Assembly: GCA_027485045.1 (NCBI GenBank)
Contig: JAIXRU010000104.1
Location: forward strand, 1-41,887
Length of the DNA: 41,887 nucleotides
From: Opitutaceae bacterium
GTDB lineage: Bacteria; Verrucomicrobiota; Verrucomicrobiia; Opitutales; Opitutaceae
Reading direction: 5' to 3'
Position numbers and translations under genes: made by a program. A model generated the notes under the pieces. That model did no database searches. It saw only the letters and a list, made by a program, of their open reading frames with translations, and had not been told where the DNA came from. Positions 1-7,863 of this stretch are shown here, piece by piece (positions within the stretch are counted from its first letter, which is position 1; every line of letters begins with the position of its first letter).

Positions 1-2
1 AT

Positions 3-503
3 CTCTATCCGCAGGTTATCCGTATCGTGCGGGCCCGACTGCCGCGGCGCGGGGGAGAAGAAGACCTGGCCCAGGACATCTTTCTGAAAATGTTTACCCG
101 TCTCGATCAGTATCAAGGTCAGGTGCCGCTGGCCCACTGGGTTTCACGGATCGCGGTGACTACTTGTATCGACGCCTTGCGCGCCCAGCAACGCCGGCCG
201 GAGTTGCGCTGGGCGGACTTGTCGGACACGGAGGCGGAGATGCTCGACGCGGTGATCACCCGCGATGATTCGGCGGACACGGCCAATGCGCTGGCCGCGC
301 ACGAGCTGGTCCACAAGCTACTGGATCAACTCGCACCGGCGGACCGAATGGTGCTGCAAATGCTGGATATGGAGCAAAAAACCCTGATCGAAATCCGGGA
401 ACTCACCGGCTGGAATATCACCCTGATAAAAGTCAGGGCCTTTCGTGCGCGTCGCAAATTGCACAAACTTTTTCAGAAACTAGGAAAACAGGAGCATATA
501 TGA
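3..503 (+). CDS. ECF-type RNA polymerase sigma factor (5' end outside window)
   Basis: The reading frame is open to the left edge, so the true start lies upstream; the GTG at 27 is internal. The visible part has a sigma region 2 signature (EDLAQDIFLKMF, then HWVSRIAVTTCIDALR) and a region 4 helix-turn-helix (LLDQLAPADRMVLQML ... LTGWNITLIKVRAFRARRKL), the usual content of an extracytoplasmic-function sigma factor of about 190 residues. It would direct RNA polymerase to a stress-response regulon. It overlaps the next gene by ATGA, and the two downstream genes encode a small membrane protein and a periplasmic Spy-like protein, a context that suggests control by an envelope signal. The specific regulon cannot be told from the sequence. 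Confidence 0.88.
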   Translation, partial: LYPQVIRIVRARLPRRGGEEDLAQDIFLKMFTRLDQYQGQVPLAHWVSRIAVTTCIDALRAQQRRPELRWADLSDTEAEMLDAVITRDDSADTANALAAHELVHKLLDQLAPADRMVLQMLDMEQKTLIEIRELTGWNITLIKVRAFRARRKLHKLFQKLGKQEHI

Positions 504-847
504 ATAATCCCACTACATCCGTCTGGACACGCTTGACCGCAGCGGCAAGGCGAGTGCCCGCGACCAAAGACTCCGTGCAAATGGCCGACGACATGATGCC
601 GGCAGGGTTTGCCACACGGGTTGTGGCTCTGGCCGAGTTGAATCGCGACGCCGGTATTTTGGGGGGGGCCTTGTTTGAGCGCATCGCCACGCGAGCCTTG
701 GGGCTGGCCGCGATCTGCGCGTTCGCCCTGGCCCTCTGGAGTGGACTACCCGTTAAAGTGCAGCCAGGCGCGTCCAGTGATGGGGCTCTGGCTTCGGAAA
801 CTTATCTGGATCCGGTCGGTTCGCTTCTGGAGGCGGTGGAGCTATGA
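500..847 (+). CDS. small single-pass membrane protein, candidate anti-sigma factor
   Basis: 115 residues with one predicted membrane helix at about residues 67-86 (LGLAAICAFALALWSGL), an N-terminal cytoplasmic part of about 65 residues including a GFATRVVALAEL helix, and a short outer tail. A GGAG ribosome binding site sits at 491-494, one of few in this window. Start and stop overlap both neighbours by ATGA, so it is translationally coupled to the sigma factor before and the periplasmic protein after. Position and topology fit a CnrY-like anti-sigma factor holding the ECF sigma at the membrane, but there is no recognisable zinc-binding anti-sigma motif, so the function is inferred from context only. 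Confidence 0.65.
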   Translation: MNNPTTSVWTRLTAAARRVPATKDSVQMADDMMPAGFATRVVALAELNRDAGILGGALFERIATRALGLAAICAFALALWSGLPVKVQPGASSDGALASETYLDPVGSLLEAVEL

Positions 848-1335
848 ATCGTTCACTGAAAATATCGTTGATTTTTACCGGGGTGTTTTTGTGCGGAGCC
901 GTGGTCGGCGGGGTGGCCACGCACCGGTTTTATCGCCCGACTCCGCCGTTCAACCGGGCGGGAAATGCGGAGGATGCTTTTTCAACACATATTGTGCGTA
1001 AGTTGGATGCCGATCTGGGTCTGACTGCGGAACAGCGGACTTTGATCGAGCCCATCGTGAAAAAGACGGGGGAGGTTCTTCGTCGATTGCGTAAGGAAAG
1101 TACGCAGCAGACCTCGATAGTTTACGAGGAGATGAATACGCGGCTGGCGGAGCATTTGACTCCTGAGCAACGCGTACGTTTTGCGGAGCTCCGGGCGGCC
1201 CAGCGCCAGCGTATGAAGTCTTTTATGGAAGAGCGGCAGCGTGCGGTTGGCGGAGCGGATCGTCGTGAGGGCGCGGAGCGGCCTCGCCGGCCGGAGGGTT
1301 CACCGCCGCCGCGCGAAGAAAAAGATTCTCGTTGA
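844..1335 (+). CDS. membrane-anchored Spy/CpxP/CnrX-like periplasmic protein
   Basis: 163 residues. An N-terminal membrane helix (about residues 6-28) anchors a helical periplasmic domain with two LTxEQR-type motifs (LTAEQRTLIEPI near 58 and LTPEQRVRFAEL near 101), which are the hallmark of the Spy/CpxP/ZraP/CnrX group. The C-terminal 30 residues are Arg/Pro/Glu-rich and probably disordered. Spy-type proteins are chaperones or metal and stress sensors; being anchored and third in a sigma/membrane protein/periplasmic protein operon, this one fits a CnrX-like sensor that relieves sigma inhibition. The ligand is unknown. Several His and Met residues exist but no clear metal site is seen. Confidence 0.72.
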   Translation: MNRSLKISLIFTGVFLCGAVVGGVATHRFYRPTPPFNRAGNAEDAFSTHIVRKLDADLGLTAEQRTLIEPIVKKTGEVLRRLRKESTQQTSIVYEEMNTRLAEHLTPEQRVRFAELRAAQRQRMKSFMEERQRAVGGADRREGAERPRRPEGSPPPREEKDSR

Positions 1336-1344
1336 TCCGCAGCA

Positions 1345-1373
1345 CCTGGCCACGCACGGTGCGCACGGCCAGG
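1345..1373 (+). other. hairpin competing with the SRP RNA closing stem
   Basis: CCTGGCC (1345-1351) is the exact reverse complement of GGCCAGG (1367-1373), with an inner CGCA/TGCG stem between them. The 3' arm is also the 5' strand of the SRP RNA closing helix. There is no following T run, so it is not a classical intrinsic terminator. It may end the upstream operon or act during maturation of the SRP RNA precursor. Confidence 0.45.
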
Positions 1374-1462
1374 CGCCATGCATGGGCAGGCGCGTGAACT
1401 CCGCCAGGGCCGGAAGGCAGCAACGGTGACGACGTTCTCTCAGTGCCGTGGAAGGCCTGGCC
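1367..1462 (+). ncRNA. ffs: signal recognition particle RNA, small bacterial (4.5S) type
   Basis: The conserved domain IV core is visible: CCAGGGCCGGAAGGCAGCAA carries the GGAA-type tetraloop strand and the asymmetric-loop bases that bind Ffh. The ends pair: GGCCAGGC at 1367-1374 with GCCTGGCC at 1455-1462, giving a rod of about 96 nt as expected for 4.5S RNA without an Alu domain. It lies directly upstream of dnaX, an arrangement known from other bacteria such as Bacillus. Exact ends are estimated from the closing helix; the transcript may be a few bases longer. Confidence 0.9.
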
Positions 1463-1474
1463 ACTTTACTTTCG

Positions 1475-1492
1475 CCCGATGCGTTTTTCGGG
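1475..1492 (+). terminator. possible terminator of the SRP RNA
   Basis: CCCGA (1475-1479) pairs with TCGGG (1488-1492) and is followed by TTT. The stem is short and the T tract weak, so this is only a candidate 3' end signal between ffs and dnaX. Confidence 0.3.
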
Positions 1493-1535
1493 TTTGCGCT
1501 TCGCGCCGGGACGCGTGCTTTGCTGAGTCTTTCCC

Positions 1536-2693
1536 GTGTCTCAAGCCGCCTACCAAGTTATCGCCCGCAAGTGGCGCCCCCAGACTTTTGACGATGTCGT
1601 GGGGCAGGATCACGTTGTCCGCACGCTGCGCAATGCGATCGCACGGCAGCGCATCGCCCACGCCTACCTGTTCGTCGGTCCGCGCGGCACGGGCAAGACC
1701 TCGACCGCGCGTATTTTTGCCAAGGCCCTGAATTGCACTGACGGACCCAAGGCGGATTTCGATCCGGCGGATCCGGCTTGTTTGGCAATCGCGGCAGGCA
1801 GTCATCTCGACGTGATCGAGATCGACGGCGCCTCCAACAACGGCGTGGACCAGGTGCGTGATCTGCGTGAAACGGTGCAGTACACCCCGGCGCAGGGTAA
1901 GTTCAAAATCTACATCATCGACGAGGTGCACATGCTCTCGGCGGCGGCGTTTAATGCCTTGCTAAAAACGCTCGAGGAGCCGCCGGCGCATGTGAAATTC
2001 GTCTTTGCGACCACCGATCCGCAAAAAGTCCTGCCAACCATCATTTCGCGGTGTCAGCGCTTCGATTTAAAGCCGATTCCCGCTCCGCTGATTATCGAAC
2101 GGTTGAAGAAAATCGCCGCGGCCGAGAGCATTCAGGTGACCGAGGCGGCGCTCTCGTGCGTGGCGCGCATGGCGGATGGCGGCATGCGGGATGCGCAGTC
2201 GATTTTTGACCAGATGATCTCGTTTTGCGGGCTTAAAATCGACGAAGCCGACGTGCTGGATGTGTATGGTCTGGTCTCGGCCGAGAAACTGGCCGCTCTT
2301 GCGGCCGCGCTGGCGGCGGGCGACCACGCCGAGATCATTCGGCTGGTGGACGAGTGTGATGCCGCCGGCCGCGATCTGGCGCGTTTGCTGGCGGATTTGC
2401 AGGGGCATGTGCGCGAGAGTTTGTTGCACGCCATAGCGCAAGGCGGGCGATCAAACGCGTTGGGCGGAGTGCCACTCACCACCGAGCAAATCACCCGCAT
2501 GCTGGATGTGCTGCGCCAAGGCGAGGACAGTGTGAAGCTGGGGCTGTCGGATAAAATCAATCTGGAAGTGACCTTGCTCAAAGCGGTCGATGCCTCGCGT
2601 GCCCGGGCGATCGATTCGTTGTTGAAGGAGCTGGCTGCGCTTTCCGCCGAACTGCCCGCCGATGGCGCGGCGGATCAAAAAAAAAAGCTCTGA
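1536..2693 (+). CDS. dnaX: DNA polymerase III subunit gamma (zero-frame product of dnaX)
   Basis: 385 residues from a GTG start (no Shine-Dalgarno; leader GAGTCTTTCCC). It is the clamp-loader AAA+ ATPase: [14 protein letters not shown] at the N terminus, Walker [10 protein letters not shown], Walker [10 protein letters not shown], sensor/arginine-finger region [18 protein letters not shown], then the domain III helices. The zinc module of typical DnaX has four Cys; here only the first and last are visible (NCTDG ... PACLAI), so zinc binding is probably lost. The zero frame stops right after an A10 run (QKKKL then TGA), leaving a gamma-like protein that lacks the polymerase- and helicase-binding domains. 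The long form needs a -1 shift; see the next two entries. Confidence 0.93.
   Translation: MSQAAYQVIARKWRPQTFDDVVGQDHVVRTLRNAIARQRIAHAYLFVGPRGTGKTSTARIFAKALNCTDGPKADFDPADPACLAIAAGSHLDVIEIDGASNNGVDQVRDLRETVQYTPAQGKFKIYIIDEVHMLSAAAFNALLKTLEEPPAHVKFVFATTDPQKVLPTIISRCQRFDLKPIPAPLIIERLKKIAAAESIQVTEAALSCVARMADGGMRDAQSIFDQMISFCGLKIDEADVLDVYGLVSAEKLAALAAALAAGDHAEIIRLVDECDAAGRDLARLLADLQGHVRESLLHAIAQGGRSNALGGVPLTTEQITRMLDVLRQGEDSVKLGLSDKINLEVTLLKAVDASRARAIDSLLKELAALSAELPADGAADQKKKL
2677..2693 (+). promoter_or_regulatory. dnaX frameshift site (A10 run with A AAA AAG heptamer)
   Basis: Ten consecutive A (2677-2686) followed by G give the slippery heptamer A AAA AAG in the correct register of the zero frame (AAA at 2682, AAG at 2685). 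The zero-frame stop TGA is at 2691-2693, two codons later. A -1 ribosomal slip, or transcriptional slippage on the A tract, joins the frame that runs on to 3196. No strong downstream pseudoknot or upstream Shine-Dalgarno-like stimulator was recognised. An undercalled A11 in the assembly would give the same appearance. Confidence 0.7.
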
Positions 2694-3196
2694 TTGATCG
2701 TCTGGAGACTGCGGTGGTGGCCTATGTGGCTGCCTCGGCGGCGAGCGCACCTCCCAAGCGTGGGTTGCCCCTGGCGGCCTTAGCCCCGGCTCGAAACTCC
2801 TCGGCGGTGCAGGCACCAGCCCCGTCTACGGCGGCGGGTGCGGATGAGGCTGCTTCTGAGTGGGCGGAGGCAGTTTCCGCCTCGGCACCGGCGGTGCATT
2901 CGGTTGAGGAAGACGGTCCATCCCTGGAGGAATTGGAGGCGCAGATGGGAGCGGAAAGCGCGGCCAAAGAGATTACCCCGCCGGTTCGGAAAAAAGCCGT
3001 TGGCACGATTCGTGGCACCGAGTCCGAGCCCGACGGGCAGGCCAATTCCGGTCCCTTGCCTGAGCTGGACACCCTCATAAACCGTCTGCCGGCGGAATTG
3101 CGCGAAAACGTGGAGGAGCTGCTGAGGGTGCGATTCACGGCGGTGAAACGCGTGCCGGGCAGCGCGCTCAGTAGCTTGGCCAAGCGCAAATCGTGA
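2687..3196 (+). CDS. dnaX: C-terminal tau extension of DnaX, reached by -1 frameshift
   Basis: Immediately after AAG the -1 frame reads [17 protein letters not shown] and stays open for 169 codons. It comprises an Ala/Pro/Ser/Glu-rich linker followed by a predicted helical C-terminal segment ([23 protein letters not shown]). Joined to 384 zero-frame residues it yields a protein of about 553 residues, a normal length for full-size DnaX (tau), whose tail contacts the polymerase alpha subunit and DnaB. There is no independent start with a ribosome binding site; the GTG at 2714 is unlikely to be used alone. Coding status follows from continuity with dnaX and typical tau composition, not from a conserved motif. 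Confidence 0.72.
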   Translation, partial: ALIDRLETAVVAYVAASAASAPPKRGLPLAALAPARNSSAVQAPAPSTAAGADEAASEWAEAVSASAPAVHSVEEDGPSLEELEAQMGAESAAKEITPPVRKKAVGTIRGTESEPDGQANSGPLPELDTLINRLPAELRENVEELLRVRFTAVKRVPGSALSSLAKRKS

Positions 3197-3287
3197 GCGA
3201 ATTTTTACGGCGTTGAGCCCGGTTTCTCTGCGTTTGCATTGTCGCGCGCATCGGTGCTCTCTTGCCCGCCACAAGTTTCGTTAATAC

Positions 3288-4847
3288 GTGAAAATCTCAT
3301 CATTCAAATCTCTTGTTCTGGCTGGCCTTGGCTGGAGTGCCGCTTGGTTGCTCCTGCCGGTATCACCGGTTACCGCTGCGATCGAACGCCTGGAGGTCAC
3401 CTATGATTATGTCGGTGGTCTGGCGGCGGAACGCGCCGCCGCACCCTATAAGGAGCCGGATCGTGAGCTGCCGAAGCGGCTCGCCGAACTAAACTACGAC
3501 GAGATTCGCGACATCCGCTTCCGGCCTGACCAGGCGCTCTGGCGTAACGAGGCTCTCCCGTTTCAATTGCACCTCTTCCATCGCACGGCGGCGGTGCGCG
3601 AGGCGGTGCAGATACGCGAGTTCAGCTCCACCCATGTGCAGACGATTCCGTTTATCCGGGACTTTTTTGATTACGGAAAACTGGGCAACATGGGTTCCCT
3701 GCGGTCCTCTTTGGGTTACTCCGGGTTTCGTCTGCACTACCCGTTGAACCGGCCGGACACCTTCGATGAAGTGGTGGTTTTCCATGGCGCGTCCTATTTC
3801 CGTGCGCTGGGGGCGGGGCAGATTTACGGGCTGTCGGCCCGCGGTTTGGCGGTGGATTCCGGCGTGCCGGGGGTGACCGAGGAGTTTCCGGTGTTTACCG
3901 ATTTTTGGATCGGGAAACCGCGTCTGGGTGCGACCAACATCACGGTTTATGCGTTGCTTGACAGCAAGCGTATCACCGGGGCTTACGAATTCATCATCCG
4001 GCCCGGGCACCCTACGGTGGTGGACGTGCGCGCCCGCCTTTATGCGCGTGAAGCGATCGGACTGCCGGGCATGGCGCCGCTGACCAGCATGTTTTGGTTT
4101 GGGAAAAACTCGGATCGTCCTTCCGGGGACGTACGTCCGCAGGTGCACGATTCGGATGGTTTGTTGCTGCACACCGCAGACGGGGCGCATCTGTGGCGTC
4201 CCTTGCAGAATCCCCGCTTCATCTTGAACACGGATTTGCGGGCGGTGAAGCCGACCCGTTTCGGGTTGATCCAGCGCGAGCGCGCGATTTCGGCCTACGA
4301 GGATTTTGAGGCGCGTTATCACGAGCGCCCGAGTTGCTGGATCGAACCGGTGGGGGATTGGGGTGGCGGGCAGGTGCGGTTGGTCGAGTTGCCCACGGTC
4401 AACGAATATGGCGATAACGTAGTGGCTTATTGGGTGCCGGATAAGAAGCCGGAGCCGGGTAAACCGTTTGAGTTGGCTTACCGGATGAAGTGGTCGCTGG
4501 AGCAACCCGGCGATGATAACCTCGCCCGGGTGGTGTCCACCCGCATCGGCCATCTGCCGGACGGCGGTTGGGGACAACTCTTCTGGATCGATTTTGCCGG
4601 GGCGGGAATCGGGCAGCGGAATCCCGCGAACCTTACGCCTCAGATCGACCTCGCGCCAGGGGCGAAGCTGCGGCACCAGACCATTATTCCCCATCCCGGT
4701 ATCGACGGCTGGCGCGTGGCTTTGCAGATCGAAGGTGAGAACCCGCCCCCTCCCGGGGAGAAACCCAAGCCGGTGGAACTTCGCGTGCGTTTGCGGGATG
4801 GCTACGAGCCGATCTCAGAGACCTGGGTTTACACCTGGCTGCCATGA
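3288..4847 (+). CDS. opgG: glucan biosynthesis protein G (periplasmic)
   Basis: 519 residues from a GTG start. A signal peptide (hydrophobic stretch about residues 8-30, ending near VTAA) precedes the MdoG/OpgG family domain: YDYVGGLAAERAAAPYK, LNYDEIRDIRFRPDQALW, LPFQLHLFHRT, FDYGKLGN, LGYSGFRLHYPLN, FLVFRGASYF-like FHGASYFRALG, YGLSARGLAVDSG and FPVFTDFWIGKP. The length matches the proteobacterial protein (about 510). OpgG acts in the periplasm on linear beta-glucan chains made by OpgH to form osmoregulated periplasmic glucans. It overlaps the next gene by ATGA and opgH follows, so the three genes form an operon. Confidence 0.93.
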   Translation: MKISSFKSLVLAGLGWSAAWLLLPVSPVTAAIERLEVTYDYVGGLAAERAAAPYKEPDRELPKRLAELNYDEIRDIRFRPDQALWRNEALPFQLHLFHRTAAVREAVQIREFSSTHVQTIPFIRDFFDYGKLGNMGSLRSSLGYSGFRLHYPLNRPDTFDEVVVFHGASYFRALGAGQIYGLSARGLAVDSGVPGVTEEFPVFTDFWIGKPRLGATNITVYALLDSKRITGAYEFIIRPGHPTVVDVRARLYAREAIGLPGMAPLTSMFWFGKNSDRPSGDVRPQVHDSDGLLLHTADGAHLWRPLQNPRFILNTDLRAVKPTRFGLIQRERAISAYEDFEARYHERPSCWIEPVGDWGGGQVRLVELPTVNEYGDNVVAYWVPDKKPEPGKPFELAYRMKWSLEQPGDDNLARVVSTRIGHLPDGGWGQLFWIDFAGAGIGQRNPANLTPQIDLAPGAKLRHQTIIPHPGIDGWRVALQIEGENPPPPGEKPKPVELRVRLRDGYEPISETWVYTWLP

Positions 4848-5452
4848 ACGACGCCGGTATTTCCCCGACGATGAAGGGCAACACGCTGGACGACGCCATC
4901 GGCCCGGCCTGGGATGAGGCATTTCTCCGGGTGGAGAGTTATCTGCGTGCGCACCAAATCGAAAGCCGGCTGGTGTTGAATCGCCTGACGATGGAGATCG
5001 TACGTTCGGCGGTGCGTGCCGCGGAAGTGGATACGGTTGCGGGTGGCAAGCTCGATCCGGTGGCGTATGCGATGCACGAGGCGGAGCGCCGCACCACCTC
5101 TTGGTTTCAAAAGGTACTGGGTGACGCCGCCGATCCCGAGGATGAGCGCCTCGGCACCCGAGGCCGCATCGCGCTGGTGATGGCGGATGTGCCGGCGCGC
5201 TGGCCCCAGCATTTCCTGGCCGAGACCCGGCCCCCGACGGAACTGATCGAGGCGATGCGGGCCGCCTACATCGAGGCGGGACCGGAGATGGAGCTGACGC
5301 GCATGGTGCCGCGGCCCTTGGATTTCGGCCCGATTGCCAACGTGGCCGACGAGGCCTGGAAAACGTTTGCGCGCTGGCCCATCCTGCGCGCGGTTTTGGG
5401 CTGGATCCTGTTTCTTGGCCTGCTCGCGCTGATTTGGCATTTCACCCACTGA
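4844..5452 (+). CDS. unknown protein with C-terminal membrane anchor, between opgG and opgH
   Basis: 202 residues, not recognised. The first approximately 175 residues are soluble and mainly helical; the C terminus has a membrane helix (AVLGWILFLGLLALIWHF, about 181-199). There is no signal peptide, so the bulk should face the cytoplasm (tail-anchored topology). ATGA overlap with opgG and only 41 bases to the chosen opgH start indicate co-translation and a role in periplasmic glucan synthesis or its control, perhaps at the inner membrane beside OpgH. That role is inferred from position alone. The classical opgGH operon has no such gene. Confidence 0.75.
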   Translation: MNDAGISPTMKGNTLDDAIGPAWDEAFLRVESYLRAHQIESRLVLNRLTMEIVRSAVRAAEVDTVAGGKLDPVAYAMHEAERRTTSWFQKVLGDAADPEDERLGTRGRIALVMADVPARWPQHFLAETRPPTELIEAMRAAYIEAGPEMELTRMVPRPLDFGPIANVADEAWKTFARWPILRAVLGWILFLGLLALIWHFTH

Positions 5453-5493
5453 CGGCGCGTTTTTCCGCATTTGAATCAATCCTTTTATTGCCC

Positions 5494-7647
5494 ATGAGCG
5501 TTCCGCGCTTTGACCCCGCCCTACTTGACGGCACCCGAATCACCCAGCGACGCATTCTGGTCGCCACCCTCACGCTGCTCCTGACCGGACCGGCGGTGTT
5601 GCTGATGGCTGATTTGCACTGGCGGGTGGACGCCATCGACGGGCTGAAAATCTTCCACCTGGTGCTGTTCGCGATCTTGTTTTCGCTGGTCTCCTTTGGT
5701 GCGGTGCAAGCGGTGATCGGCTTTTTTTGCCGGGCGGGAAAGGGGGATCCCAACCGTATCATGGCGAGCCTTACGCCCGAGGACGAGGCTAGGCCGGTGG
5801 ATGCGCCGACGGCGATTGTGATGCCGATTTTTAACGAGGATACCTCCCGTATCATGGAGGGTTTGCGGGTGATTTACCGTTCGCTGGAAGCCACGGGACA
5901 GTTGGAGGCGTTCGACTTTTTCATCCTCAGCGACACGACCAATCCGAATCGCTGGATCGAAGAGGAATCGGCCTGGGTGGCCCTGACGCGGCAGCTCGGG
6001 GCACGCGGTCGTATTTTCTACCGCAAGCGTCGGGTTAATTTGAATAAAAAGGCCGGCAACCTGGCGGATTTTTGCCGCCGCTGGGGTCGGCGATATCGCT
6101 ACATGGTGGTGCTGGACGCGGACAGCGTGATGAGTGGGGACGCCATCGTGAAGCTGGTGCGTTTGATGGAGCGCAATCCGGGGGCGGGCATTATCCAGAC
6201 CGTGCCTCGATTGGTTAACGGAGAGACGGTTTTCGCACGACTTCAGCAATTTGCCTCGCGCCTATATGGGCCGATTTTTGCGGCGGGCTTGAACTTCTGG
6301 CAGCAAGGCGAGGCCAATTATTGGGGTCACAACGCTATCATCCGCGTGGCGCCCTTTATCGATCAGTGCTCTCTGCCCGAGCTGCCCGGGGTGGAGCCTT
6401 TTGGCGGGCGTATTTTGAGCCACGACTATGTGGAGGCAGCTTTGATGCGTCGGGCGGGCTGGTCGGTCTGGCTGGCGGTCGGTTTGGAAGGCAGCTACGA
6501 GGAATGTCCCGGGAATTTGATCGATTTCGCCAAACGTGACCGGCGTTGGTTGCAGGGGAATTTACAGCATTCCTGGCTGGTTACGGCGCGAGGTTTACAC
6601 GCGGCCAATCGTCTGCACCTGGCGCTTGGGATACTGGCTTACCTGGCCTCGCCGCTCTGGTTGACGTTTTTGTTGGTATCGTCGGTCATCGCCTGGCGCT
6701 ACGCGGCTACCGGCTTGACGCCCTTGCCGGTCGATAGTTTTGCGCGGTATCTCCGCCTCGATTTTAATTCGCAGGCCTTGCTCTTGTTTGCGGCGACGAT
6801 GGGGCTTTTGTTTTTGCCCAAGGTTCTCGCTTTGATTGACCTGCGCCGTATTCCGGGAGAGGTGCAGCGTTTTGGCGGTTGGTTACGGGTTATTGGCAGC
6901 GTGATCACCGAGACGCTGGTATTTACCCTTATGGCGCCGGTGCTTATGTTGTTTCATTCCAAGTTCATCGTTCTGACTTTGGCGGGTCGGGGGGTGGCTT
7001 GGGTGGCGCAGCGACGCGGGGCTGATGGGGATCCGGAATGGCGCGAGGCTATTCTTACTCATGCGGGGCATACGGTGGTTGGGTTGGGTTGGGGGTGGTT
7101 TGCGCTTTGGGTGAACCCCGCGTTCGCGGCCTGGATGGCTCCGATTTTGCTGGGGATGATGAGTTCGATACCTATCTCACTGGTCACCGGTCAGTTGGCG
7201 GCCGGGCAGTTTATCCGTAAACTGCGTTTATTCGTGACGCCGGAGGAATCGGCTGAACCGCCCGAGTTGACGCGTCTGGCGCGCAATTTGGAGGCCTGCC
7301 GTCGCCATACCCCGCCTTTGCCGGAACTCGCGGCCGATTATGGTCTGATGCAGGCGGTGCTGGATCCATACGTAAATGCCGTTCATTTAGCGCTTTTGCG
7401 TGAACGTGATCTTACCCCGGTGGCGGAGGGGCGATTCGGGCCTTTGCGGGAAAAACTGCTGGGCGAGGGTCCGTCGGCGCTGGCTTCGCGCGATAAATTA
7501 GCGCTGATGTTGGATGCGGATTCTATGGCGATCCTGCATCGCGAGCTTTGGTCGAGACCGGCGGACCGCTTGGCTGCTTGGTGGCGCACATCGATCCGGG
7601 CTTACAACGTGATCGCGCCCGCGCCTCAGACTGCGCTTTATCGATAA
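5494..7647 (+). CDS. opgH: glucans biosynthesis glucosyltransferase H
   Basis: 717 residues from the ATG at 5494; the track's TTG at 5434 would overlap the previous gene and adds non-homologous residues. This is a processive GT2 family membrane glucosyltransferase: two N-terminal membrane helices, GT-A core with nucleotide-binding LDADS (D208 region), SHDYVEAALMRRAGW, and the RRWLQGN variant of QxxRW near residue 350, then four or more membrane segments (LALGILAYLASPLWLTFLLV, QALLLFAATMGLLFLPKVLALI and others). It polymerises the beta-1,2-glucan backbone from UDP-glucose at the inner membrane. It is shorter than E. coli OpgH (847 residues), mainly at the N terminus. It partners OpgG encoded upstream. 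Confidence 0.93.
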   Translation: MSVPRFDPALLDGTRITQRRILVATLTLLLTGPAVLLMADLHWRVDAIDGLKIFHLVLFAILFSLVSFGAVQAVIGFFCRAGKGDPNRIMASLTPEDEARPVDAPTAIVMPIFNEDTSRIMEGLRVIYRSLEATGQLEAFDFFILSDTTNPNRWIEEESAWVALTRQLGARGRIFYRKRRVNLNKKAGNLADFCRRWGRRYRYMVVLDADSVMSGDAIVKLVRLMERNPGAGIIQTVPRLVNGETVFARLQQFASRLYGPIFAAGLNFWQQGEANYWGHNAIIRVAPFIDQCSLPELPGVEPFGGRILSHDYVEAALMRRAGWSVWLAVGLEGSYEECPGNLIDFAKRDRRWLQGNLQHSWLVTARGLHAANRLHLALGILAYLASPLWLTFLLVSSVIAWRYAATGLTPLPVDSFARYLRLDFNSQALLLFAATMGLLFLPKVLALIDLRRIPGEVQRFGGWLRVIGSVITETLVFTLMAPVLMLFHSKFIVLTLAGRGVAWVAQRRGADGDPEWREAILTHAGHTVVGLGWGWFALWVNPAFAAWMAPILLGMMSSIPISLVTGQLAAGQFIRKLRLFVTPEESAEPPELTRLARNLEACRRHTPPLPELAADYGLMQAVLDPYVNAVHLALLRERDLTPVAEGRFGPLREKLLGEGPSALASRDKLALMLDADSMAILHRELWSRPADRLAAWWRTSIRAYNVIAPAPQTALYR

Positions 7648-7863
7648 CGCATAAGACTGATCTTTGATGCCGGACGGCCTGCGTTCTTGGGCTTAATTCA
7701 AGCTACGCTCTCGCGAAGCACGGACTGATTTATTGCATAGCAATGTACCGATATACTTGAACTTAATTTTCTTTGGTTTCCATTTGCTGAGGATCTATTT
7801 TCTACTTCAGAGTGATTGTCCGCTTAACCCCTTTTAAGGCGGAAAAATCCCATCTCTGCGTCC

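Noticed and set aside
3489-4694. 401-codon open frame antisense to opgG
   Set aside because: It is the shadow of a GC-rich gene; the sense frame is a clear OpgG, and the antisense product has no recognisable domain, with Arg/His/Pro-rich composition.
5434-5493. TTG start for opgH
   Set aside because: It would overlap the preceding gene and adds 20 residues without family similarity; ATG 5494 fits better.
7648-7863. Promoter before the coiled-coil gene (TTGCAT ... TATACT)
   Set aside because: The spacer is only 13 bases, too short for a sigma-70 promoter; the region is AT-rich and probably contains a promoter, but none could be fixed.
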